64,000 bases of DNA from Ciceribacter ferrooxidans (GCF_004137355.1 NZ_SDVB01000238.1:434001-498000), one strand, 5' to 3'; counted from the first letter of the stretch, positions 21,992 through 31,405 are shown. Notes: a model not told the origin generated them from the letters alone. Translations and numbers: made by a program.

Positions 21992-23133
21992 ATATCGTCG
22001 CAAACTGGAGCTATCCGACCGCCATCAAGATGGGCCGGGGGCGGATCAGGGAGCTCGCCGACGCCTGCAAGTCGCTCGGCATGAAGAAGCCGCTGCTCGT
22101 CACCGATCGCGGGCTGGCCTCGATGGCGATCACCCAAGGCGCGCTCGACGTCTTGGAAGAGGCGGGCCTCGGCCGCGCGATCTTCGCCGACGTCGACCCG
22201 AACCCGAACGAGAAGAACCTCGAAGCCGGCGTCAAGGCCTTCAAGGACGGCGGTCATGACGGCGTCGTCGCCTTCGGCGGCGGCTCGGGCCTCGACCTCG
22301 GCAAGTGCGTCGCCTTCATGGCCGGCCAGACGCGGCCGGTCTGGGACTTCGAGGACATCGGCGACTGGTGGACGCGGGCGAACGTCGAGGGCATCGCCCC
22401 GATCGTCGCGGTGCCGACGACCGCCGGCACCGGCTCGGAAGTCGGCCGCGCCAGCGTCATCACCAATTCGCAGACCCATGTGAAGAAGATCATCTTCCAT
22501 CCGAAGTTCCTGCCGGGCGTCGTCATCGCCGACCCGGAACTGACCGTCGGCATGCCGAAGATGATCACCGCCGGCACCGGCATGGACGCCTTCGCCCACT
22601 GCCTTGAGGCCTATTCCTCGCCGTTCTTCCATCCGATGAGCCAGGGCATCGCGCTCGAAGGCATGCGGCTCGTCAAGGAATTCCTGCCGCGCGCCTATGC
22701 CGACGGCACCGACATCGAGGCGCGCACCAACATGATGGCCGCCGCCGCCATGGGCGCGGTCGCCTTCCAGAAGGGGCTCGGCGCGATCCACTCGCTCTCG
22801 CATCCGATCGGCGCGGTCTACAACACCCATCACGGCATGACGAACGCCGTGGTGATGCCGCCGGTGCTGCGCTTCAACCGCGCGGAGATCGAGGAGAGGA
22901 TCGCGCGCGCCGCCGCCTATCTCGGCATCGCCGGCGGCTTCGACGGCTTCTACGACTACGTGCTGGCGCTGCGTGCCGAACTCGGCGTGCCGGACAATCT
23001 CTCGGCCATGGGCATCAAGCCCGACCGCATCGACGAGCTGACCGCGATGGCGATCGAGGACCCGAGCTGCGGCGGCAACCCGGTCAAGATGACCTTCGAG
23101 AACACCAAGGCACTCTTCCTCGAATGCTTCTGA
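21988..23133 (+). CDS. Iron-containing alcohol dehydrogenase
   Basis: A 381-residue group III alcohol dehydrogenase. The nucleotide-binding GGGSGLDLGKCVAFM, GTGSEVGRASVI and the metal-ligand motifs DAFAHCLEAYSS and IHSLSHPIGAVYNTHHG (Asp plus His residues) are all present. It begins in an ATGA overlap with the ALDH gene. A terminator follows its stop. In the proposed pathway it would oxidise the terminal hydroxyl of a gamma-glutamyl-amino alcohol; polyamine (Puu) routes use a flavin oxidase instead and have no such enzyme. Confidence 0.93.
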   Translation: MNIVANWSYPTAIKMGRGRIRELADACKSLGMKKPLLVTDRGLASMAITQGALDVLEEAGLGRAIFADVDPNPNEKNLEAGVKAFKDGGHDGVVAFGGGSGLDLGKCVAFMAGQTRPVWDFEDIGDWWTRANVEGIAPIVAVPTTAGTGSEVGRASVITNSQTHVKKIIFHPKFLPGVVIADPELTVGMPKMITAGTGMDAFAHCLEAYSSPFFHPMSQGIALEGMRLVKEFLPRAYADGTDIEARTNMMAAAAMGAVAFQKGLGAIHSLSHPIGAVYNTHHGMTNAVVMPPVLRFNRAEIEERIARAAAYLGIAGGFDGFYDYVLALRAELGVPDNLSAMGIKPDRIDELTAMAIEDPSCGGNPVKMTFENTKALFLECF

Positions 23134-23158
23134 GGCGTTTTACCCTCGGTTGACATGC

Positions 23159-23193
23159 AAGGGCCCGCGTTCCCAGGCGCGGGCCCTTTTTCT
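23159..23193 (+). terminator. Rho-independent terminator of the catabolic operon
   Basis: AAGGGCCCGCG-TTCCCAGG-CGCGGGCCCTT forms a perfect 11-bp GC-rich stem followed by a run of T, 26 bp after the ADH stop. This fixes the end of the plus-strand operon. Confidence 0.9.
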
Positions 23194-23351
23194 TTTCCGC
23201 ATCAATGGTCTGGCGGGTGCCGGGGCGGTCGCGGACGACGGGCCGTTTGCCCTTTGTTAACCATAATGAACGAGAGTGACGGGCATCGACGCCATGAGCG
23301 CGGTGTCGGAGTGAGCGATGTCGGCTCGCCGCACTTTCGAGGACACACAAC

Positions 23352-24071
23352 ATGCCAGTCATCTCATTCGCCAACGCCAAGGGCGGTGCCGGCAAGACCA
23401 CAGCGGCGCTGCTGCTCGCCACCGAACTCGCCCAGCAGGGTTTTCGCGTTGCGATCATCGACGCCGACCCGCAGCACTGGATCAGCCAGTGGCACGAGCT
23501 TTCCGGTCCGCAGCGCAATATCGAGGTGATCTCCGAAGTCTCCGTCGCGTCGCTGCAGGGGCACATCGCCGAATGCGCGCGCACGGCCGACTATACCGTC
23601 ATCGACCTCGCAGGCGCCCGCGACGCGATCGTGACCACCGCGCTCGGCCTTTCCGACCACGTGATGATCCCGGTTCAGGGCTGCGCGATGGATGCCCGCG
23701 GTGCCGCACAGATCCTCGATCTCATCGGCCTCATCGAGGAGAAGGGGAGGCTCTCGATCCCGCATTCGGTGGTGCTGACCCGCGTGACCTCGATGGTAAC
23801 GACCCGCGCGCTGCTCGCGATCAAGGGCCTGTTGCAGGCCCGCGGCGTCAACGTCGTCAACACGCCGATCGTCGAGCGCAACGCCTTCCGCGAGATCTTC
23901 GACTGCGGCGGCACGCTGCACACGATGGACCCGGCAAAGATCAGCAATCTCGACCGGGCGCGTGAAAACGCCCGCGCCTTCGCGCTCGAAGTCATGCGCG
24001 TGCTGCCTGTGAGGGTCGTGCGCTCGCAGCCCGCCCGCCGGTTTCTGCGGGTGGTCGGCAACGCGGCGTGA
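23352..24071 (+). CDS. Orphan ParA/VirC1-like ATPase
   Basis: A 239-residue P-loop ATPase of the ParA/MinD superfamily. The deviant Walker A KGGAGKTT is at residues 10-17, IIDADPQHWISQW gives the A' motif, and DYTVIDLAGARD takes the place of Walker B. No ParB or centromere-like repeats are nearby, and it is monocistronic, ending at its own terminator. Orphan ParAs of this size position protein complexes, plasmids or transfer machinery; the cargo is unknown. Confidence 0.88.
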   Translation: MPVISFANAKGGAGKTTAALLLATELAQQGFRVAIIDADPQHWISQWHELSGPQRNIEVISEVSVASLQGHIAECARTADYTVIDLAGARDAIVTTALGLSDHVMIPVQGCAMDARGAAQILDLIGLIEEKGRLSIPHSVVLTRVTSMVTTRALLAIKGLLQARGVNVVNTPIVERNAFREIFDCGGTLHTMDPAKISNLDRARENARAFALEVMRVLPVRVVRSQPARRFLRVVGNAA

Positions 24072-24093
24072 GGGCGGCAACAGAGTGAGAGGG

Positions 24094-24130
24094 CCGCTGG
24101 CTGGGGGGCACCCGGCCGGCGGTTTTTTTT
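24094..24130 (+). terminator. Rho-independent terminator after ParA-like gene
   Basis: CCGCTGGC pairs with GCCGGCGG (one G-U pair) across a 13-nt loop and is followed by eight T residues. It isolates the ParA-like gene from the large NACHT gene that starts 37 bp later. Confidence 0.8.
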
Positions 24131-24166
24131 GTTGTGGGGCGTTGATTCTGGTAAACCTTGGGCACC

Positions 24167-27100
24167 ATGAACCAAGTTGGCAGAATCAGCGCGAATAACA
24201 ATGATGGCTTCATCGAGCTCGGAAGAACATTCCATGAGCTTTCCAAATACGCCAGCGATGAAGACAGTGTTGATATAGTTCAGACCTCCCACGTGGGCGA
24301 GAGCCTTTCATGGGACGACCTGCTGACGGGTTACCGTACCGTCATCCTCGCGGAGGCAGGTGCCGGGAAAACCTCGGAAATCCGGAATGCAGCATCGAAT
24401 CTGCGAGCAGAGGGGAAGGCTGCGTTCTTTCTACGGCTCGAATATATTCCCGCCGACATCGATCTAGCCTTCGAGGTCGGGGCGCGCGATCAATTCGACG
24501 AATGGTTGGGGCACTCGGACGAGGGATGGCTGCTGCTCGATTCCGTAGACGAAGCGAGGCTGCGCCACCCGAAAGACTTCGAACTTGCAATTCGTAAGCT
24601 CGGCATGTTGCTCGGATCGGCAAAAGATCGAGCCCATATAGTTATCACGGGTAGAACGACGGCGTGGCGCCCTCAAACCGATCTTGCTTGCTGTGTCACT
24701 TATCTTCCTTATCGTCCGACAGAGAAACAGCCCACGCCTCCTCCTGCGTATGAAACCGAAGTGCAGACAGCGGAAACTGTTGTTGAACCGGATGAGAAGC
24801 GCGATCCTGAACCGGTTTTCAAAATTGTCACTCTCGACAATTTGACTTCGGAGCAGGTCGCCCGATTTCTGGAGTCAATAGGCATCGTAGACAGTAAGCT
24901 GTTTCTCAACGCCGTGGAGCGTGCCGATGCATGGTCCTTTACGGCGCGTCCCCAGGATTTGAAAGAGCTGGCCGAATTCTGGCTCGATAATGGCCGCATC
25001 GGCAGTCGCCTGGAAATCATGCGAAATAGTATCGATCGACGCCTTGCGGAAAGAGATCAAGGGCGCGCCGAATCTCGCCCCCTTGCAGAGGATCGTGCCC
25101 GTTATGGCACGAGACTCTTGGCAGCCGCCACGACCTTGTCGAAAGAGCAAACTATCCGAGTTCCGGACGGCGCCGATAACGGCAAAGGCATCCCGGTCAA
25201 ACAGGTGCTTCCGGACTGGACCGAGACGGATCAGCTCACCTTGTTGTCCCGCCCAGTATTCGATGAAGCAATATACGGGGCGGTAAGGTTTCATCACAGG
25301 TCAGTCAGGGAATATCTGGCTGCCGAATGGTTCGCCGACCTGCTTGCTCGCGGGACGTCGCGTCGGACAATCGAGAATCTCTTTTTCCGCGAGCAATACG
25401 GCATCACGATCGTGACACCAACATTGCGGCCAATTCTGCCATGGCTTGCCTTGCTCGACGAAAAGATAAGGCAACGGATTATCGAGACTGCGCCCGAGGT
25501 CGTGTTCGAGGGCGGAGATCCCAGCCAGATACCGATTGAAGACCGGCGCCGGATTTTGCGCGACGTATGCGAACAGATTGCCACGGGAACAGACAGACGG
25601 TCAGTGCAGGATTATGCCGCCGTGCAACGCTTCGCCAATGCAGATCTCGCGGATGATATTCGAGAACTGGTTCGCACCTACAAGGATCATGAACTTCGGG
25701 CTTTTCTGCTGAGGATGGTTTGGCTGGGGCAAATCACCGGGGTCCTTCCGGAAGTGCTCGAAATCGCCCTCTCGCCAACCTCAGAAATATATGAGCGTCG
25801 CACGGCTTTTCGAGCCTTGCGGGCAGTCGGGTCCGACGAAGACAATGAGAAAGTTCGAAATAGCTTTCTGACCGAAGCGCCGACGCTCAACCGCGACTTG
25901 CTCGCTGAGCTCCTCGAAGAACTCGAACCCACGCCAGCGACCGTGGAATGGCTTCTTGCGGCTATTGCGAAGTCGGATGGCAAACAATCTTACTCCGTCG
26001 ACAGCCTATCCGATCACGTAGCGAACTTCGTCGACGGAACCCCTCTTGACCTCTTAGAGCCGCTTGTCGAAGGGCTTAACCGCCTTCTTGGCCAGCAACC
26101 GGTCGTCGAGCGGCGCTATGTCGAAGTCTCGCAACGGTTTGAATGGCTGCTGGTCCCGGCGATGAGGGCAGTGGAACGCCTTATTTTGGCTCGGCGTGAA
26201 TTCGCTCTTCAGCCGCCCTCTCTGGATACGATTCACAAATTGTCTTCTGCGCGGGCATATCAGAGCGATGAGGTTAGACATGACAGGACCGATTTTGCGG
26301 TCCTCTTGTCCGAATGGCCCGAATTGAACCGCGCGCAATTCTGGTTCGAGGTGGAGCGCTCACGATCCAGCCTCGAAAACAAGAGTGAGAGATTGACCAC
26401 TGTATGGGGCGTATCTGTTTTGGGTGGGTTCTGGCAGTTCGGCTCAGACGACTTTGAATATGCTGTTGCGCAAATTCACGAGCAAACAGAGCTTGATAAC
26501 AGGTTGGTGGCCCTATCGCTGGCCTTCGATATTTATCGCAGTGCCGGTCGCCCCAAAGGATGGCGCGAGAGACTCAAACGGGCAGCTTCGCAGAACGAGG
26601 AGTTGGCAACCCAACTGCGTCGCTATCTTAAACCGCCGGCAGATCAGGAGCGCCGTCGCTTCAAAGATCAGGAACGAAAGTGGAGAAAGCGGCGCGAGAA
26701 GTATGCGGAGAGACAGCTACGCGAGCGCGATGACTCGCGGGCATATCTGCAAAAGAACCTTGAGACGATCAAAGCCAAGGCTCGCGACAATCCCGGCGCC
26801 GCACTAAATGAACTGCGTTACCTATTCGATCGAAGCCGCGATCAGCACCGCATAGCAGGGCGCTGGACGGAGTATAGCTGGCGAAAATTGGTCGACGATT
26901 TCGGAGAAGAAGTCGCTCAATTCTACCGGGATGCCGTGGCGGATTTTTGGCGAAACAATGTCCCCGAACTTCGATCGGAAGGTGCGGAGATGAATAAGAC
27001 TTCGCTCAGTACGATTCTCGGTTTGGCAGGGCTCGAAATCGAGTCTCACGAGGTCCACAATTGGTCTCAAAATCTGACTGACGACGAAGTGAGATTGGCT

Positions 27101-28513
27101 TGCCGCTATGCCTCCTTCGAACTGAACGGCTTTCCGCCATGGTTTCAGCAGCTCTTTGAAGCAAATCCGCAGGTCGTTGAAGATTTTCTTTTCGGCGAAA
27201 TGCTCTATGAACTGTCGATCGAAACGCCCGAGGGACGGACGCACTATCTGCTTGATGATGTGAGCTGGTCGGGCCAATGGGCCTGGGATCGCTTGGCCCT
27301 GCGGATTGTTGATTGGCTGCAAATCAATGAGCCGATCAATCTCGAAAATCTTCGGATGCTTCTCAAAATTATTCAGGGATCATCTATTCCAGATTCCGAG
27401 ATTGCAGCATTGGCGCAGCAAAAATGCGCCTCGCTGGAAAGCAGCGGGAATCTCGCCCTGTGGTACGCCGCGTGGACGGGCGTCGATCCGGAACACGCTA
27501 TTCCTCGCCTTGCCTCGCAGATAGTTGCGATTCCGGGGGACAAGGAGCAAACCGACTTCGCAATGAGTTTCGTCACTCATCTGTTCGGGGGCCGCCGCAA
27601 TGAGAACGGCGGCGCTCGCTCCGCTTTCGAGCAGGCCGGCCACTTGAAGCAACTTTATCTCCTGATGGCCCGATATATCCGCCGAGAAGATGACATAGAG
27701 CGCGCGGGAACAGGCGTTTATTCCCCCGAGCTACGGGATGATGCTCAAGATGCTCGGAATCATCTCTTCGATATGCTGGTAAAACTGCCCGGCAAGGACG
27801 CTTTCCTTGCTCTTTCGGAGATCGCCGCCATGCAGCCCGAGCGGCCTTGGCTGCAACGTCTAGTCAAGGAAAAGGCGGAACGGGAAGGCGATATCGAAGC
27901 GCTCTCCCCGATCCAGGTGCGCCAGCTCAACGACAAGCTTGAAAATACACCGACGGATCACCGCCAATTGGCAGACCTCGCATTCATGCGGCTTCTTGAC
28001 CTCAAGGATGATCTCGAAAACGGCGATAGCAGCATCGCTGTTATCCTGAGAGCCGTGGCAAAGGAAACCGATATACGGAAATATATCGGCCGGGAGCTAC
28101 GAGAAAAGGCCTTTGGTCGCTACGTCATTCCGCAGGAAGAAGAACTTGCCGACGCGAAGAAGCCGGATCTGCGTTTTCACGGCGTCGGTTTCGATGCGCC
28201 TTTGCCGGTGGAACTGAAGATCTCGCACAGATGGAGCGCGTCTGAACTGTTTGAACGTTTGGAAAACCAGCTCTGCGGCGACTACCTTCGCGATAACCGG
28301 TCCAATCGTGGAATTTTCGTGCTCGTCCATCAAGGTAAGCAAGCGAAGTGGGACCTTCCGGAGGGGAAACGTAAAGTGGACTTCGAAGGGTTAATTGCAG
28401 CTCTCCAACAGAGATGGCTGGAAATTTCTCCGAAGTACTCCAACGTTGATGATATTCAGGTCATCGGTATCGATTTGACCAAGCGAGATAAGAAAACCTC
28501 CCACGAGGATTAG
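24167..28513 (+). CDS. Large NACHT-type NTPase with C-terminal PD-(D/E)XK-like domain; candidate defence protein
   Basis: A 1448-residue protein, visibly lower in GC and with relaxed codon use compared with its neighbours. Residues 62-70 hold a Walker A (AEAGAGKTS), 121-130 Walker B (WLLLDSVDEA) and 158-164 a sensor-like VITGRTT. A later FHHRSVREYLAAEWF is typical of the helical region after NACHT modules. The middle (about 400-1250) looks like alpha-helical solenoid, with a charged coiled-coil-like stretch of Arg/Lys/Glu. The last ~130 residues carry a nuclease-like signature: KPDLRF (Asp about 1334), PVELK (Glu/Lys about 1349/1351) and ENQLCGDYL. Bacterial NACHT/STAND proteins commonly act in phage defence, with the effector often N-terminal; here it appears C-terminal. 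Single-gene, no visible partner. Function is inference; the start could also be TTG 24158. Confidence 0.85.
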   Translation: MNQVGRISANNNDGFIELGRTFHELSKYASDEDSVDIVQTSHVGESLSWDDLLTGYRTVILAEAGAGKTSEIRNAASNLRAEGKAAFFLRLEYIPADIDLAFEVGARDQFDEWLGHSDEGWLLLDSVDEARLRHPKDFELAIRKLGMLLGSAKDRAHIVITGRTTAWRPQTDLACCVTYLPYRPTEKQPTPPPAYETEVQTAETVVEPDEKRDPEPVFKIVTLDNLTSEQVARFLESIGIVDSKLFLNAVERADAWSFTARPQDLKELAEFWLDNGRIGSRLEIMRNSIDRRLAERDQGRAESRPLAEDRARYGTRLLAAATTLSKEQTIRVPDGADNGKGIPVKQVLPDWTETDQLTLLSRPVFDEAIYGAVRFHHRSVREYLAAEWFADLLARGTSRRTIENLFFREQYGITIVTPTLRPILPWLALLDEKIRQRIIETAPEVVFEGGDPSQIPIEDRRRILRDVCEQIATGTDRRSVQDYAAVQRFANADLADDIRELVRTYKDHELRAFLLRMVWLGQITGVLPEVLEIALSPTSEIYERRTAFRALRAVGSDEDNEKVRNSFLTEAPTLNRDLLAELLEELEPTPATVEWLLAAIAKSDGKQSYSVDSLSDHVANFVDGTPLDLLEPLVEGLNRLLGQQPVVERRYVEVSQRFEWLLVPAMRAVERLILARREFALQPPSLDTIHKLSSARAYQSDEVRHDRTDFAVLLSEWPELNRAQFWFEVERSRSSLENKSERLTTVWGVSVLGGFWQFGSDDFEYAVAQIHEQTELDNRLVALSLAFDIYRSAGRPKGWRERLKRAASQNEELATQLRRYLKPPADQERRRFKDQERKWRKRREKYAERQLRERDDSRAYLQKNLETIKAKARDNPGAALNELRYLFDRSRDQHRIAGRWTEYSWRKLVDDFGEEVAQFYRDAVADFWRNNVPELRSEGAEMNKTSLSTILGLAGLEIESHEVHNWSQNLTDDEVRLACRYASFELNGFPPWFQQLFEANPQVVEDFLFGEMLYELSIETPEGRTHYLLDDVSWSGQWAWDRLALRIVDWLQINEPINLENLRMLLKIIQGSSIPDSEIAALAQQKCASLESSGNLALWYAAWTGVDPEHAIPRLASQIVAIPGDKEQTDFAMSFVTHLFGGRRNENGGARSAFEQAGHLKQLYLLMARYIRREDDIERAGTGVYSPELRDDAQDARNHLFDMLVKLPGKDAFLALSEIAAMQPERPWLQRLVKEKAEREGDIEALSPIQVRQLNDKLENTPTDHRQLADLAFMRLLDLKDDLENGDSSIAVILRAVAKETDIRKYIGRELREKAFGRYVIPQEEELADAKKPDLRFHGVGFDAPLPVELKISHRWSASELFERLENQLCGDYLRDNRSNRGIFVLVHQGKQAKWDLPEGKRKVDFEGLIAALQQRWLEISPKYSNVDDIQVIGIDLTKRDKKTSHED

Positions 28514-28649
28514 ATACACGTTGTGTATACGTGTGATAGCCCCGGCGCATCGGCCAAATCGAGCGCGCCGGATGCCAGTCAGCAATAGGCTATGACGCGA
28601 CTGTCGGCGACATAGGTGCCACGGCATTCCGTCAGCTCCGCTCCCCCCC

Positions 28650-29987
28650 TCAATCCACGAATTCGACCGTCACCCCCGGCGAGACCATCTTGGCGAGTTC
28701 GGTGGCGTCCCAGTTGGTGAGGCGGATGCAGCCGTGGCTCTGGGTGCGGCCGATCTTTGCGGGTTCGGGGGTGCCGTGTATGCCGTAGGTGGGCTTGGAC
28801 AGCGCCATCCAGACCGTGCCGACCGGGCCGTTCGGGCCCGGCGGGATCGCGAGCACCTTGTTGTTGCTGCCCTGCTGGAAATTGATCTTCGGATTGTAGG
28901 TATAGCCGGGGTTCAGCGCCACGCGCTCGACGGTGACGATGCCGGACGGCGAGGGGGTGTCGGCCGAGCCGATGCTCGCCGGATAGGCGGCGAGGAGGCT
29001 TCCGTCCTCGCCATAGGCGAAAACCTGCTTCTTGCCCTTGTCGGCGACGATGCGGGCGACCTTGCCGGTCTTCGGCTTGCCGGGCTCGACGACCTTGATG
29101 ATCGTGCCGGGGATGGTGAAATCGACCCCCGGATTGAGCGCGCGCAGGTAGTTCTCGTCCATGTGGAATTTTTCGGCGAGCATTTCCACGGTCGAGGTGT
29201 AGGCGAGCGAGGGGAGTTGCGCCTTGAGGCTGTAGTCTTCCGGAATGGAGGCGACATAGGGGCCTGCGGCGTCGCCCGGCGTGATCGTGTAGGAGGTCAC
29301 CGCCATGCCGCCCGACATGCGCAGGCGTTCGAGGATGTCCTCGGCATTGTTCGGGTCGATGGTCTCGCCGGTCATCTCCTGCCAGGCGACGAGCGCCTTG
29401 TTGACGTTCTGGCCCATCTTGCCGTCGATGACGCCCGGCGAGGTTCCTTCGCGGTCGAGGAAGACCTGCAGCGCGGTGATCTCGAGCTGCGAGAGATTGC
29501 TTTTGACCGGAATGTCCGGCGTGACGATGGTCTGCGGCGCCTGGTCGACCGGCGGCGGCATGTCCGGACCGCCCGACGGCATGTCCGGCAGCGGCTGGTC
29601 GAGCGGCGCGCGGTCGACCGTGCCCCGTTCGGGGATCGCGCCGGTGACGACGCCGTCATCCTCAAAGCCGGGGGCGGGGGCGCCGAAATCCTCGTAGACC
29701 GGCTCCCCCGAACCGGGGTGGCGGCGGGGGAAATAGGTGTCTGCGCGCACTTCGGTGGCGATCACCCGGCCGCGGCGGTCGATCAGCACGCGGCGGCCCA
29801 TCCGGTCGCGGCTCACCACGACCTCGCCCTCTTCGGGCGTGTAGCCGAGAATGTCGCCTTCCGGCGTCACCAGCAGGGTGTCGCTGCGATAGGGGTCGAA
29901 CCCTTCTTGCGCCTCGGCCGCCGTCCACGCCGCCGAGCCTGCGGCCAGCGTTGCTACTACCAGTCCTGCTTTCCACATGTCGGCCAC
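28650..29987 (-). CDS. L,D-transpeptidase (YkuD) with peptidoglycan-binding-like region
   Basis: A 445-residue exported enzyme that forms 3-3 peptidoglycan cross-links or attaches lipoproteins. It has an N-terminal signal (LVVATLAAGSAAWTAAEA), a proline-rich linker, a peptidoglycan-binding-like helical region (ITALQVFLDREGTSPGVIDGKMGQNVNKAL, about residues 168-200), a LysM-like stretch, and a C-terminal YkuD domain with the catalytic GIHGTPEP...SHGCIRLTN motif. Starts at 29987 or 29978 are both possible. Rhizobiaceae use many such enzymes at the growing pole. Confidence 0.93.
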   Translation of the reverse strand: MADMWKAGLVVATLAAGSAAWTAAEAQEGFDPYRSDTLLVTPEGDILGYTPEEGEVVVSRDRMGRRVLIDRRGRVIATEVRADTYFPRRHPGSGEPVYEDFGAPAPGFEDDGVVTGAIPERGTVDRAPLDQPLPDMPSGGPDMPPPVDQAPQTIVTPDIPVKSNLSQLEITALQVFLDREGTSPGVIDGKMGQNVNKALVAWQEMTGETIDPNNAEDILERLRMSGGMAVTSYTITPGDAAGPYVASIPEDYSLKAQLPSLAYTSTVEMLAEKFHMDENYLRALNPGVDFTIPGTIIKVVEPGKPKTGKVARIVADKGKKQVFAYGEDGSLLAAYPASIGSADTPSPSGIVTVERVALNPGYTYNPKINFQQGSNNKVLAIPPGPNGPVGTVWMALSKPTYGIHGTPEPAKIGRTQSHGCIRLTNWDATELAKMVSPGVTVEFVD

Positions 29988-30153
29988 GATGACGAAGTTC
30001 CTCAGATGAATGTCGGCTGCGACAGACGCGACAAATTTGACACTAGTGTGGAAAAGGTGAATTCATGGTGAATATTGACCTAATCGTGATCGCCGGCGTG
30101 CCGCTTTCCTCCAAGCGGGGGTCGCGCGAAAAACCTTCCCGCAGGAGCAATTC

Positions 30154-30987
30154 ATGATCGAATTCAAGGGGCTCTCCGGCCCTTCGCTGACCCTCGACCA
30201 GAGCTCCGTGCTCGACATCGGCGCCTGTATCGTCGACGGCGTCGACCTTGCGCCGGGGCGGGCGATCCCCGACGACGGCGATCCGCGAATCGATCATTCG
30301 CTGGAAGGCTTCCTCTTTACCTGCGGCCCGGACCATATCCGTCATCCCGAACCGGTCGGCGAGGGGCGCGGCACCTATCCGCTGCACGGTTCCTTCTCGT
30401 CGCATCCGGCGGAAATCCTTTCCTTCGAGACCGTCGAGGGTAACGCGGAAGCACGCGCGGTTGTTTCGGTTCGGCTCGCCGACGGCGGCAGCGCGAGACT
30501 GGAGCGGCTCTGGCGGATCGACGGGGAGACCGGCGAAGTGCACCTCTCCGACCGGGTGACGAACAGCGGGGAGGCGCCGTTCCCGGCGATGCTCATGTAT
30601 CACATGAACGTCGGGGCCCGGCATTTCGACGACGGCGTGCGGCTTTCCGGCGCCATGCTCGACGGCGGCGGCTTTCCCTGGGCCTTCGGGGCGGACCCCG
30701 GCGGGGTGTTCTGCGTGGCGGCGGTCGGGGAGGGCGAGCCGTGGGCGGAGGTGCGCCTCGGGCCGATCCGGGCGATCGGCGGCAGGACGCTGCGCGTCCG
30801 TTTCCGGACCGACACGCTGCCCTTCCTGCAGATCTGGCGCAACCAGCAGGCGCCGGCGAACGTTCTCGGCATCGAGCCGGTCTCGCATCGCTGGGAGCCG
30901 CGCAGCGTGCTCGCCGAGCGCGGCGAACTCGAGCTCATCGCGCCCGGAGAGGCGCGCGACTACGCGCTTTCCTTCGCGTTCGTGTGA
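30154..30987 (+). CDS. DUF4432 / aldose-1-epimerase-like protein
   Basis: A 277-residue protein with the beta-sandwich galactose-mutarotase-like pattern: HGSFSSHPAE (His), YHMNVGARHFD and a C-terminal VLGIEPVSHRWEP loop with the conserved Glu/His. These match the DUF4432 family, which acts on sugar anomers or sugar acids. The start follows CAGGAG. It is monocistronic and its sugar is unknown. Confidence 0.8.
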   Translation: MIEFKGLSGPSLTLDQSSVLDIGACIVDGVDLAPGRAIPDDGDPRIDHSLEGFLFTCGPDHIRHPEPVGEGRGTYPLHGSFSSHPAEILSFETVEGNAEARAVVSVRLADGGSARLERLWRIDGETGEVHLSDRVTNSGEAPFPAMLMYHMNVGARHFDDGVRLSGAMLDGGGFPWAFGADPGGVFCVAAVGEGEPWAEVRLGPIRAIGGRTLRVRFRTDTLPFLQIWRNQQAPANVLGIEPVSHRWEPRSVLAERGELELIAPGEARDYALSFAFV

Positions 30988-31066
30988 TTGCAGGCGGCGG
31001 GCGATTGACGCCCGTCGGCCTTGATCGTAGAGCTTTGTCCCGCATCAGGAAGGGAGCGCCCGCGCC

Positions 31067-31405
31067 ATGGACATCAGGCAGATCGACGAGGAATACTCGG
31101 TCACCGGACAGATCACCGTGTCGGACCTCGACACCATTTTCGAACTCGGCTTCCGCTCGGTCGTCTGCCACCGGCCTGACCACGAGGAGCCGGGCCAGCC
31201 GCTGTTTGCCGAGATCGAGCGGCGTGCTGCGGAACTCGGCCTGAAGATCGCCCACGTGCCCGTCGGCCCGATGGGCGTCACCTCGGAAGCCGTCGCCGGC
31301 ATGGTCAACGCGCTCGACGATTTCGAGCGGCCGATGCTCGGCTATTGCCGCTCCGGCGCCCGCTCGACCGCCATCTACCAGAAAAGCCTGCAGCTGCGCG
31401 ACTGA
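31067..31405 (+). CDS. DUF442 / TIGR01244 phosphatase-like protein
   Basis: A 112-residue protein of the family fused to some sulfide-detoxifying Blh proteins. It has a tyrosine-phosphatase-like fold with the P-loop GYCRSGARSTAIYQ (C-x3-G-x-R-S) near residue 94. Stand-alone versions are annotated as sulfur transferases or phosphatases. A sulfide:quinone oxidoreductase is encoded 20 kb away, but there is no direct linkage. It is followed closely by a RidA gene. Confidence 0.85.
   Translation: MDIRQIDEEYSVTGQITVSDLDTIFELGFRSVVCHRPDHEEPGQPLFAEIERRAAELGLKIAHVPVGPMGVTSEAVAGMVNALDDFERPMLGYCRSGARSTAIYQKSLQLRD

Noticed and set aside
28514-28545. ACACGT-N-ACGTGT inverted repeat after the NACHT gene as an attachment site or terminator
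   Set aside because: No matching copy was seen upstream of the gene and there is no T-run, so neither role is supported.
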